DNA of 5,257 bases, taken from positions 1 through 5,257 of the forward strand of contig SMWY01000066.1 in the NCBI GenBank assembly GCA_004356555.1, read 5' to 3'. The position numbers and the translations under genes were made by a program. Under the pieces are notes generated by a model that worked only from the letters and a program-made list of their open reading frames with translations, was not told the DNA's origin and did not search any database. Positions 1-5,121 of the stretch are shown one piece after another (the stretch's first letter is position 1; each line of letters begins with the position of its first letter). The stretch comes from Candidatus Dadabacteria bacterium (GTDB lineage Bacteria; Desulfobacterota_D; UBA1144; Nemesobacterales; UBA2774).

Positions 1-15
1 CCATAGTTGAAGAAA

Positions 16-82
16 GTGACCTGCCCTATGGCTAGGAAGCATCCATTGTCCTTTTCATTATTCCAACTTAAACCGAGCTTAA
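16..82 (+). repeat. degraded copy (A) of the dispersed intergenic repeat
   Basis: GTGACCTGCCCTATGG at 16-31 matches the left end of the element at 2222 (GTGACCTGCCCCCTATAA). ATTCCAACTTAAACCGAGCTT at 60-80 matches the core shared with copies at 2297, 3750, 4458 and 5167. The right end (AAGGGGTGCAGTAC) seen in the 2297 and 5167 copies is missing, and the two matching parts lie about 31 bp closer together than in the 2222 element, so I read this as an eroded copy. CCATAG (1-6) and CTATGG (26-31) also form a small inverted repeat. No gene end or convincing promoter is visible in 1-155; TATAGT at 109-114 could be a -10 box but has no good -35 partner. Confidence 0.6.
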
Positions 83-155
83 TTACAACTTTTATTTAAA
101 ATCCCGGCTATAGTATTTAATGAAGTGAATACAAGATATATTTGGAGGTGTTATT

Positions 156-212
156 ATGAGATATACAACTATAGTTGGAATATTTACCGTGATGTTAACG
201 CTGGTCAGATAA
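156..212 (+). CDS. 18-residue hydrophobic small ORF, possible leader peptide or small membrane protein
   Basis: An ATG at 156 is preceded at seven-base spacing by GGAGG (144-148), an excellent ribosome binding site. The frame encodes MRYTTIVGIFTVMLTLVR and stops with TAA at 210-212. A basic N-terminus followed by a hydrophobic stretch resembles a single membrane segment or the first part of a signal peptide. It ends 13 bases before the Shine-Dalgarno sequence of the acyl-CoA ligase, so the two would probably be co-transcribed and could be translationally linked. It has none of the runs of one codon expected of an attenuation leader. It may equally be the stump of a gene for an exported protein that has lost its body. 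The RBS is the main evidence that it is translated; I do not recognise the peptide. Confidence 0.4.
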   Translation: MRYTTIVGIFTVMLTLVR

Positions 213-225
213 TTCGTTATTAAAG

Positions 226-232
226 AAGGAGG
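226..232 (+). promoter_or_regulatory. strong Shine-Dalgarno sequence that places the ligase start upstream of its first ATG
   Basis: AAGGAGG is a near-perfect anti-16S match. The only codons in the ligase frame at workable spacing are ATT (233), ATA (236) and ATA (239). ATA at 239 has the ideal six-base spacing. The first in-frame ATG (350) is 117 bases away and has no ribosome binding site of its own. The ATG at 264 is out of frame and 31 bases away. An in-frame TAA at 221-223 closes the frame just upstream. Confidence 0.7.
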
Positions 233-238
233 ATTATA

Positions 239-1981
239 ATACTTTTATTATTCAAACCCCGGGATGCAAAATACCTGGGAGAAGGAACACTCCCGTTCGG
301 AAATTTTGATAACACGACGGAGTGGCAGCCAATTACAAAATACCTTGAGATGGGGGCAGTACAATTCCCTGATAAAGCAATGTTTAAAATTGCTAATAAT
401 GATGGGGAAGTTTCTGAAAGCTATACGTATAAGGAAACGAATAAATGGGCTAATAGAGTTGCTAACGGTCTAAAAGATGACTTTGGAATTAATAAAGGTG
501 ATAAGGTTGGAATGTACATGCTCAACTGTTCAGAATATGTAATTTCAATTATTGCGATTCATAAAATAGGCGGCGTTCAAGTACCTATCAATAAAGATGA
601 AAAGGGCGAAAGACTAGCTTATGTAATTAACTATTCAGGATTGATTGCACTTATAGTCGATCCGGGAAGCTTACCGTTCCTGGAAGAGATTGCAGGAGAT
701 TTAGAAAACCTTAAAGTCATATTTATGACTGGTGATCCTAGTAATGTGCCTGCAGATATTGGTGGAGTAAAAACCTTACCATTTAATACATTCGATGGCG
801 CTTCAACTGAAAATATCGGACACTTTTTTGGTACTGGAGTTAATTTAACCACTGAAGATATGGAAAGATGTATGTTCACCTCGGGTACAACAGGAATGCC
901 AAAAGGTGTGATAAGAGACCACGGCGGCGTTATCATGACCGTTCGCTCATACCTACAGCAGCAGGGTATAAGAAGTGAAGATGTTCTTATGAGTATACTT
1001 TCTCTTGGGCATGCCAATGCTCAGGTTATGTGTTTGTTCAGTGCTATGGGAGCAGGTGCGACAGCAGTATTTTTCACTAGATTCTCAGCATCAAGTTTCT
1101 GGAAATGGGCAGCAGGATGTGGAGCTACCGGTGTTAACATGCTTGGAGCTGTTGCAGAGTATCTATGGGCTGCGGAGTCTACTGAATGGGATAAGAAACA
1201 TAAAATCAGAATCATGCTCGGTTCCCCTGCGCCAAGAAACTTACTAGAATTTCAGGAGAGGTTCGGAGTAAGGGTGATAGACGGTTACGGTTCCACTGAA
1301 ATGGGCATGGTACTCTGGAATGACCCTGAAGACCATCGCCCGGGATCATCAGGTTTCCCAATGGATGGATATTATACAGAACTAAGAGACCCTGAAGATA
1401 TTACTAAGAGATTAAGGCATTTCTGGGATCCTTATGAAGAGCCAACACCACCCGATGAGGCTAAAGGTCTACTGTTTATAAAACCCCTTGTACCACACAC
1501 AACATTAAACGAATACTTTAAAGACGAAAGACGAACCAGAGAAGCGTTTGATGACGACGGGTTCTTTAATTCAGACGACCTCTTTGCCAGAGGAATTGAC
1601 GGAAGGTATTACTTCGCAGGAAGATTCAGCAGAATAAGGGTGTCCGGAGAAACTGTTGACCCGATAGCAGTGCAGGATGTGGCAATGCAGTATGATTTGA
1701 TACAGGAGGCTATAGCTGTTGGTATAAGACTGCCCAACGTTTCCGATGACGAGATCAAGCTTAATCTCACCCTGGAAAAGGGGGCAAGTTTTGATCCTGT
1801 AGAGTTTTCCAAATGGATGGCTGAAAAATCCCCGGTGTTTATGGTACCGAGGTTTATAGAAGTGTACGAAAACGGTTTTCCTATAACTGTGACACAGAAG
1901 ATAAGAGTTGCCGAGATAAAAGAAATATCTGAGAACACATGGGATAGGAACAAGACCGACCTTAAGTTCAAAGCCAGGTAG
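239..1981 (+). CDS. class I adenylate-forming acyl-CoA ligase (CaiC/long-chain acyl-CoA synthetase type), probable ATA start
   Basis: Cytosolic enzyme expected to activate a carboxylic acid with ATP to an acyl-adenylate and transfer it to CoA. Numbered from base 239 (580 residues), the family motifs appear in order: the phosphate loop TSGTTGMPKG (214-223), DGYGSTEMG (348-356), NSDDLF with the ribose-binding Asp (about 444-449), the hinge and A8 segment RIRVSGE (to 471), and the A10 lysine in VTQKIRV (Lys554). The residue before that Lys is Gln, where relatives usually have Gly. General resemblance is to crotonobetaine/carnitine-CoA ligase CaiC, but the substrate cannot be read from sequence. 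The start is unusual. The frame is coherent upstream of ATG350 (EWQPITKYLE directly precedes MGAVQFPDK), and ATG350 falls inside the helix that leads into the conserved FPDK segment, so starting there would clip the N-terminus. With the RBS at 226-232, ATA239 is the best start; the alternative call is 350-1981. It faces an exchanger remnant tail to tail with one base between, and no terminator is evident. Confidence 0.9.
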   Translation: MLLLFKPRDAKYLGEGTLPFGNFDNTTEWQPITKYLEMGAVQFPDKAMFKIANNDGEVSESYTYKETNKWANRVANGLKDDFGINKGDKVGMYMLNCSEYVISIIAIHKIGGVQVPINKDEKGERLAYVINYSGLIALIVDPGSLPFLEEIAGDLENLKVIFMTGDPSNVPADIGGVKTLPFNTFDGASTENIGHFFGTGVNLTTEDMERCMFTSGTTGMPKGVIRDHGGVIMTVRSYLQQQGIRSEDVLMSILSLGHANAQVMCLFSAMGAGATAVFFTRFSASSFWKWAAGCGATGVNMLGAVAEYLWAAESTEWDKKHKIRIMLGSPAPRNLLEFQERFGVRVIDGYGSTEMGMVLWNDPEDHRPGSSGFPMDGYYTELRDPEDITKRLRHFWDPYEEPTPPDEAKGLLFIKPLVPHTTLNEYFKDERRTREAFDDDGFFNSDDLFARGIDGRYYFAGRFSRIRVSGETVDPIAVQDVAMQYDLIQEAIAVGIRLPNVSDDEIKLNLTLEKGASFDPVEFSKWMAEKSPVFMVPRFIEVYENGFPITVTQKIRVAEIKEISENTWDRNKTDLKFKAR

Positions 1982-1982
1982 T

Positions 1983-2201
1983 TTATCTAAAGACCACAAA
2001 TATAAACGCGGTATAGAGAACTAATAGCAATAGTCCCTCAAGCCTGCTAACTCTTTTCCCTGTTATCATTAAAGGTAGTAAAAGAGTTGAACTTATGAGT
2101 GTGGAGCAGAAACGCGGTTCTGTAGTTTTTATAGTAGTCGTGACATATAACGATACGGAACAGATGGATACTTTCAAAAACGCCACTGCATTCATCGACA
2201 T
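1983..2201 (-). pseudogene. C-terminal remnant of a Na+/Ca2+ exchanger (CaCA) family membrane protein
   Basis: The minus-strand frame ends with TAA at 1983-1985. Its last ~40 residues (about 2108 down to 1986) read as a hydrophobic stretch, then TGKRVSRLEG, then a Leu-rich segment with a Tyr (LLLLVLYTAFIFVVFR). This is the characteristic end of bacterial calcium/sodium antiporters: a short loop with Gly-Arg-x-Ser-Arg-x-Glu-Gly followed by the final transmembrane helix. Only this end is present. The apparent 72-residue frame has no ribosome binding site, its first ~30 residues do not look like the family, and nothing upstream continues the protein before the repeat element at 2222. I infer 5' truncation, probably linked to arrival of that repeat or to an older deletion. 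The stop lies one base from the ligase stop, as expected of a former intact convergent gene. The family call rests on pattern recognition alone. Confidence 0.45.
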
Positions 2202-2221
2202 TGGAATGTACGGCGGAGGGG

Positions 2222-2335
2222 GTGACCTGCCCCCTATAATAGGTCCATAAGTTAAGTTAGATTTTTGAAAGAATACCCCATATATAGGAGGTCATGATTC
2301 CAACTTAAACCGTGCTTGAAAAGGGGTGCAGTACA
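2222..2335 (+). mobile_element. MITE-like repeat element (copy B) with imperfect inverted ends
   Basis: The left end GTGACCTGCCCCCTATAA (2222-2239) and the reverse complement of the right end (GTACTGCACCCCTT, from 2321-2334) resemble each other as imperfect terminal inverted repeats about 114 bp apart. Inside are a CCTAT-A-ATAGG palindrome (2233-2243) and the core ATTCCAACTTAAACC (2297-2311) followed by GTGCTTGAAAAGGGGTGCAG, which recurs at 5167-5205 and in weaker form at 60, 3750 and 4458. No transposase is encoded here, so mobilisation would have to be in trans. REP-type elements moved by Y1 transposases have short GC-rich ends of this general style, but that assignment is inference. The rest of 1982-2360 holds only the exchanger remnant. 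Confidence 0.5.
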
Positions 2336-2353
2336 TTTTTTAAAGAGTACTTT

Positions 2354-2365
2354 CATAATATTATG
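2354..2365. repeat. perfect 12-bp palindrome over the stop codon of the phospholipase gene
   Basis: CATAATATTATG is an exact palindrome that includes the TAA stop of the minus-strand gene (TTA at 2361-2363). Just beside it, AAAGAGTACTTT (2343-2354) is nearly palindromic. Both are AT-rich and lack the GC stem and U-tract of a rho-independent terminator, so their role in 3'-end formation is uncertain. Confidence 0.4.
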
Positions 2366-3374
2366 GAATCACCAATTGCATACCAATTTGAAGGTTCGAG
2401 GGATTATCAATTATATCTTTGTTAGCAACCCAAATAGTTCTCCACCGTCTTCCATCACCTAAAAATTCTCTTGCGATTGAACCTAAAGTGTCCCCCTCTT
2501 TTACGGTATAGATTAGAGGCTCTAATTCATCAACTGAGTCAGGGTTCGTAATAAACTCTTCATTGTTTACATAAAGGGTATGCAACACATCAGCTAAGGT
2601 ATTGACACCTAGGTTTAGAGAGGCTCCAACGCTATCGAAGTATTCTTCATTCCTGTTGTTGTAGTTAATGTCCATCCATTCAGCGGACTTAATATCACCT
2701 TCGCCTTCTGCGGTCGATTTGGAAATTATTACTACAGCATCATAAGCGTCTATTTCTGTTAGTCCGTCAGCTAATATATCACTCTCAAATACTCCTTCTT
2801 CGAAGCTATCAGTCCTTGTGCTAATGATACCTTCGTAGTCGCTATGATGGTGCTCAAAATCAACTGAGTGACCGTATTGCGAAGTGTCTCCTATATAGTG
2901 AGCCATTGCACCTGCATAAAATGCTGCATCTGATAATTGACCTTGTCTAATAGCTGACTGAGCTTTTAAATACTCTTCTTCGGCTCTAAATGCTGCTCTG
3001 TCATGTTTGTTACCATTACTGCCGATAAAGAATGCTGAGAAGTCGCTATTCCACTTTACACTGTGTCCACTACTTCTATCATCATAACCATTATTTGGAG
3101 CGTTACAGCTGTCTGGAATTTCACTATTATCAGGTGCCTCAGTACCTAAGAGGTAAAGCTTTTTATTATCGTCAAGCCACTTTCTTTCTTGTTCGGGTAA
3201 TAATGCTCTTGCTTGGTCTGCTACCCAATCGTGAGTAGAGTAAGGGATAATTTCGCAACTTGGATGGTCTTCGTCAGTTCTAGCATCTCCTGAAGGACCG
3301 TTTTTCCAGGAGTAACTTATATCTAAAGTTAATAGAAAGATTAGAGATGTAAACGCAATAAGATATTTTAACAT
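2361..3374 (-). CDS. secreted zinc-dependent phospholipase C-like hydrolase with C-terminal LysM domain
   Basis: A 337-residue precursor expected to be exported and to hydrolyse phosphodiester bonds, most likely in phospholipids, with three zinc ions. Residues 1-22 form a Sec signal peptide; cleavage after SYS would leave Trp23 as the new N-terminus, as in Bacillus cereus PLC, where the N-terminal Trp amino group is a zinc ligand. The remaining ligands can be matched in order: His48 (YSTHDW), Asp82 (GTEAPD), His104 (GHSVKW), then His159, Asp163 and His169 in MAHYIGDTSQYGHS, and His177 and Glu181 in HHSDYE. The spacings H-x3-D-x5-H and H-x3-E agree with the family. Residues about 289-337 are a LysM domain (YTVKEGDTLGSIA to LQIGMQLVIP), which should bind peptidoglycan or a related glycan and hold the enzyme at a cell surface. 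The related S1/P1 nuclease fold is an alternative activity. The start is fixed by an in-frame TGA nine bases upstream of the ATG; there is no ribosome binding site, and the mRNA is predicted to be leaderless. Confidence 0.88.
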   Translation of the reverse strand: MLKYLIAFTSLIFLLTLDISYSWKNGPSGDARTDEDHPSCEIIPYSTHDWVADQARALLPEQERKWLDDNKKLYLLGTEAPDNSEIPDSCNAPNNGYDDRSSGHSVKWNSDFSAFFIGSNGNKHDRAAFRAEEEYLKAQSAIRQGQLSDAAFYAGAMAHYIGDTSQYGHSVDFEHHHSDYEGIISTRTDSFEEGVFESDILADGLTEIDAYDAVVIISKSTAEGEGDIKSAEWMDINYNNRNEEYFDSVGASLNLGVNTLADVLHTLYVNNEEFITNPDSVDELEPLIYTVKEGDTLGSIAREFLGDGRRWRTIWVANKDIIDNPSNLQIGMQLVIP

Positions 3375-3406
3375 TTGGAATCATTCTATCATCAAATGAG
3401 TTCCAA
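3375..3406. promoter_or_regulatory. inverted repeat overlapping the -10 box, possible operator
   Basis: TTGGAATCAT (3375-3384) and ATGAGTTCCAA (3396-3406) are inverted copies with a single one-base gap and an 11-base centre. The pair covers the -10 box, the transcription start and part of the spacer of the phospholipase promoter, where a bound repressor would block transcription. No regulator gene lies nearby, so its use as an operator is inference. Confidence 0.35.
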
Positions 3407-3412
3407 TGACAA
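3383..3412 (-). promoter_or_regulatory. promoter of the phospholipase gene, predicting a leaderless mRNA
   Basis: Read on the minus strand, TTGTCA (3412-3407, five of six matches to -35) is separated by 18 bases from TAGAAT (3388-3383, five of six matches to -10). Only eight bases lie between the -10 box and the ATG at 3374, so transcription should begin at or next to the start codon. This agrees with the lack of any Shine-Dalgarno sequence. Confidence 0.55.
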
Positions 3413-3591
3413 GCATTCTAGGTTTAGTAGGATTCATGGTTATTCGTAGAAGGGAAGTAAACGCTTAACGTCTATTGACCTTTCAATTTAAATACTTCAA
3501 AGGAGAGCGGCACACAAACAATAGCCATAAAACCTACTTAACTAGCTGTCTATATTGGATATTTTTAGGGGGAAACGACCTCTCTAGTAGA
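3413..3591. other. intergenic stretch with no recognisable gene
   Basis: This part of the 511-bp gap between the phospholipase gene and the NTF2-fold gene shows no frame with a ribosome binding site. A 65-codon frame running 3475-3672 starts at TTG, has no RBS and reads through repeat R1, so I do not accept it. AAGGAGAG at 3499-3506 resembles a ribosome binding site but is followed by no start codon at useful distance. Confidence 0.4.
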
Positions 3592-3675
3592 CATCAAACA
3601 GGTTCTAACCTTGTCCACCCAACCACCCACCTCAATTTATACAATAATATAGGTAGGTTAGGGGTGTTTTAGTGG
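3592..3675 (+). repeat. hairpin-forming repeat R1, left of the NTF2-fold gene
   Basis: About 84 bp closely matching R2 at 4302-4386: over the first 39 bases only two differ. Complementary ends CTAAC (3605-3609) and GTTAG (3657-3661) enclose an inner stem CC-A-ACC (3619-3624) against GGT-A-GG (3652-3657) with one A-A mismatch, and an AT-rich apical stem (3637-3640 with 3644-3647). The outer and inner stems compete for one base, so they may be alternative folds. Together with R2 it brackets one complete transcription unit. The arrangement resembles a gene cassette between recombination sites, but the folded layout is not a canonical integron attC. Confidence 0.75.
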
Positions 3676-3728
3676 CAGTATAGCATTCTGTAGTCTATAA
3701 ATATACCGCACACTGATTCAAACGGAAG

Positions 3729-3748
3729 ATGATTTTTAAAAAAATCAT
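3729..3748. repeat. perfect AT-rich inverted repeat
   Basis: ATGATTTTT (3729-3737) and AAAAATCAT (3740-3748) are exact inverted copies separated by two bases. It lies between R1 and the 40-bp repeat at 3750. As RNA it could form a weak hairpin, and as DNA a binding site; nothing decides between these. Confidence 0.5.
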
Positions 3749-3749
3749 A

Positions 3750-3789
3750 ATTCAAATTTAAAAACTGCTTGAATAAAGCGAGTAAGTAC
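3750..3789 (+). repeat. diverged copy (E) of the ~40-bp dispersed repeat
   Basis: ATTCAAATTTAAAAACTGCT then TGAATAAAGCGAGTAAGTAC aligns base by base with copy D at 5167 (ATCCAACTTAAACCTAGCTT, then GACTAAAGGGGTGCAGTAC). The conserved CTTGA, AAAG and AGTAC blocks keep their spacing. It lies 158 bp after the start of R1, almost the same offset as between R2 and copy C. Confidence 0.5.
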
Positions 3790-3815
3790 GCAGATATTGA
3801 AATGCAAATTAATAA

Positions 3816-3843
3816 TTGAGAATTGCTATACGGTGGATATAAA
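3816..3843 (+). promoter_or_regulatory. sigma70-type promoter for the NTF2-fold gene
   Basis: TTGAGA (3816-3821, five of six) and TATAAA (3838-3843, five of six) are separated by 16 bases. Transcription would start near 3850, giving a leader of about 36 bases before the ATG at 3886. A second, weaker candidate is TTGAAT (3769-3774) with GATATT (3793-3798), which uses the TTGA of the 40-bp repeat. Confidence 0.55.
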
Positions 3844-3885
3844 GTGTATTATGTTTCTATTAACTGTGTATCAAGGAGATATGTT

Positions 3886-4230
3886 ATGTCCGAATCGATA
3901 TTAAATCACCACTTAGGTGCATTTGGAGCGAGGGATGTTGATGCCATACTTGAGGATTACACGGAAGATTCTACCATAATAATCCCGAACTCCGTTATAA
4001 AGGGGCTCGATAACATAAGGGAGTTTTTCGTTAATCTGACCCAAAATATACTACCTCAGGGCTCAGACTTTGAGCTTGTAGAAAAGGTAGTAGACGGCAA
4101 TTTCGCTTACCTTATCTGGAATGCGGAATCCGATGGGTACAAAATCCCGTTCGCAAGCGATACATTCTTTTTCGAGGACGGAAAAATTAAAGTCCAGACA
4201 GTGGCATTCATATTGGAAGAGAAGAAATAA
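3886..4230 (+). CDS. SnoaL-like / NTF2-fold small protein (nuclear transport factor 2 family)
   Basis: A 114-residue cytosolic protein of the cone-shaped alpha+beta barrel superfamily that includes SnoaL cyclases, ketosteroid isomerase and many proteins of unknown role. Visible family features are the N-terminal helix with LNHHLGAFGARDVDAIL (6-22), the DYTEDS turn (24-29) entering the first strand, GLDNIREFF (40-48) as the helix closing the pocket, the central strand with AYLIWNAES (74-82), and SDTFFFEDGKIKVQT (91-105). His9, Tyr25 and Trp78 would line the cavity, but no catalytic set identifies the ligand, so an enzyme name is not justified. The ATG at 3886 is chosen because AAGGAG (3873-3878) lies seven bases upstream; the frame stays open to a TTG at 3823, but that would run through the promoter. 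It is a single-gene unit with its own promoter and terminator, bracketed by repeats R1 and R2, consistent with a mobile or exchangeable cassette. Confidence 0.85.
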   Translation: MSESILNHHLGAFGARDVDAILEDYTEDSTIIIPNSVIKGLDNIREFFVNLTQNILPQGSDFELVEKVVDGNFAYLIWNAESDGYKIPFASDTFFFEDGKIKVQTVAFILEEKK

Positions 4231-4255
4231 CTTGCTAAATTCTTGATTGACAAAA

Positions 4256-4281
4256 AGGGAGCTTTGGCTCCCTATTTAGTT
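4256..4281 (+). terminator. rho-independent terminator of the NTF2-fold gene
   Basis: AGGGAGC (4256-4262), loop TTTG, GCTCCCT (4267-4273), then a T-rich tract with TATTTAGTTTT. It lies 25 bases after the stop codon. The GGGAGC/GCTCCC stem is the same as that of the terminator at 5122. Confidence 0.8.
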
Positions 4282-4301
4282 TTAAACTTTGTTTAAGTTC
4301 C

Positions 4302-4386
4302 CATCAAAGAGGTTCTAACCTTGTCCACCCAGCCACCCACTTTAATTATATAATAATATAGGCAGGTTAGGAGTGTTTTCTAGTGG
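4302..4386 (+). repeat. hairpin-forming repeat R2, right of the NTF2-fold gene
   Basis: Second copy of R1, in the same orientation and 710 bp from it. The stem is kept by a compensatory change: A3622-T3654 in R1 is G4332-C4363 here. The apical AT stem is better formed in this copy, with ATTAT (4345-4349) against ATAAT (4353-4357) around a three-base loop. It begins 29 bases after the terminator stem, so it is probably outside the mRNA of the gene before it. Any RNA role would then need another transcript, and a DNA role is at least as likely. Confidence 0.75.
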
Positions 4387-4457
4387 AGCAGTGGTAACAT
4401 AAAATCAGTAATATTCACGTTCTTACAAATCTCAATCTTTTTTAGATGAAAGCTTCG

Positions 4458-4497
4458 ATTCCAATTCAAACCTTTCTTGACAAAAGTGGAACAGGTC
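4458..4497 (+). repeat. diverged copy (C) of the ~40-bp dispersed repeat
   Basis: ATTCCAATTCAAACCTTTCT followed by TGACAAAAGTGGAACAGGTC aligns with the copies at 2297 and 5167, keeping ATTCCAA, AAACC and CTTGACNAAAG at the same spacing. It starts 156 bp after the start of R2. TTGACA at 4477-4482 is a perfect -35 hexamer but has no matching -10 at 16-18 bases. Confidence 0.6.
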
Positions 4498-4528
4498 AAA
4501 CATGTTCTTAATTTGTAGCATTACGTTA

Positions 4529-4557
4529 TTGAAATTCTACTTTTTCTATTATATAAT
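4529..4557 (+). promoter_or_regulatory. strong sigma70-type promoter for the Cys-rich protein gene
   Basis: TTGAAA (4529-4534, five of six) and a perfect TATAAT (4552-4557) are separated by the optimal 17 bases. The start would be near 4564, giving a leader of about 58 bases. AAAGGAG (4608-4614) lies seven bases before the ATG. Confidence 0.8.
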
Positions 4558-4621
4558 CCCCACCTAGCTAAACGTAAAGTTTATCAGATAATATTCAAAA
4601 TCATAAGAAAGGAGAATAGTA

Positions 4622-5029
4622 ATGAAAAAAGTATTCTTTGTTATAGTGATGTTCTGTATTCCGTTTGTAGGAGAAATTTCATCGGCACAGGATGGACCAG
4701 TAGAAACTGTTGCAAAAGGATGCAAAACGGAACTCGAATCTTATTGCAAAGATGTAACGCCTGGTGAAGGTAGGATTCTAGCTTGTCTTTACGCACGTTC
4801 AGACAAACTTTCTGCCGGATGTGAATTCGCTCTTTATGAGGCTTCGGCACAACTTGAGCATTTCATAGCGACACTAACATATTTGGTAAACGAATGTGAA
4901 GAGGACCTCGTAAATTACTGTTCGGATATAAAGCCCGGCGAGGGGCGTTTACTGGATTGTCTTGAAAAAAATATAGATAAGGTTAGTTCTAGATGCAAGC
5001 AAGCATTTCAGAGGGTAAACAAGAAGTAA
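4622..5029 (+). CDS. exported Cys-rich repeat protein (GLG1/Cys-rich FGFR-type repeats)
   Basis: A 135-residue precursor with a Sec signal peptide (MKK, hydrophobic core to about residue 17, likely cleavage after SSA22). The mature part is two copies of one repeat, each with four Cys: C34, C42, C55, C67 and C92, C100, C113, C125. Each pair of equivalent Cys is exactly 58 residues apart. Both units carry E-L/D-L-x2-Y-C, the PGEGR loop (47-51 and 105-109), C-L, and a Ser before the last Cys. This matches the Cys-rich repeat of animal Golgi glycoprotein 1, which also occurs in small secreted bacterial proteins of unknown function. An even Cys number and export suggest two disulfides per unit, formed in the periplasm or outside. 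The C-terminus is basic (VNKK). The gene is monocistronic, with its own strong promoter, RBS and terminator. The family resemblance is clear; the biological role is unknown. Confidence 0.88.
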   Translation: MKKVFFVIVMFCIPFVGEISSAQDGPVETVAKGCKTELESYCKDVTPGEGRILACLYARSDKLSAGCEFALYEASAQLEHFIATLTYLVNECEEDLVNYCSDIKPGEGRLLDCLEKNIDKVSSRCKQAFQRVNKK

Positions 5030-5121
5030 GTTTTCAAGCGAAATTATCTTTCAGAGTTATGGGTGAAAGTCCTACAAGAAAGCAACAGCTTAAAAAATAC
5101 TGACAAAATTGGTCATAAATC

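Noticed and set aside
264..473. 69-codon plus-strand ORF overlapping the ligase start
   Set aside because: It is out of frame with the ligase, is 31 bases from the nearest RBS, and the ligase frame over the same bases encodes family-like sequence.
631..1017. Minus-strand ORFs of 128, 64, 142 and 120 codons opposite the ligase, and a 69-codon one opposite the Cys-rich gene
   Set aside because: They are antisense shadows of well-supported coding sequence, with no RBS and no recognisable domain.
2095..2250. 51-codon plus-strand ORF starting MSVEQKRGS and ending in the repeat element
   Set aside because: It has no ribosome binding site, overlaps the minus-strand exchanger remnant whose family match is more specific, and its last third is translated repeat sequence.
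3604..3663. R1 and R2 as canonical integron attC sites (TCTAAC ... GTTAGG about 60 bp apart)
   Set aside because: The outer boxes resemble attC R boxes, but the last base of the GTTRRRY core is not a pyrimidine in either copy, there is no matched spacer between the inner and outer stems on the right side, and no integrase is in view.
3475..3672. 65-codon plus-strand ORF between the phospholipase and NTF2-fold genes
   Set aside because: It starts at TTG without an RBS, has no family-like composition, and reads through hairpin repeat R1.
3823..3885. N-terminal extension of the NTF2-fold protein from TTG at 3823
   Set aside because: It would overlap the promoter (3816-3843), has no RBS, and adds residues absent from the family; ATG3886 has AAGGAG at ideal spacing.
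3592..4386. R1/R2 as a CRISPR array
   Set aside because: There are only two units 710 bp apart with a gene between them; no short regular spacers and no cas genes.
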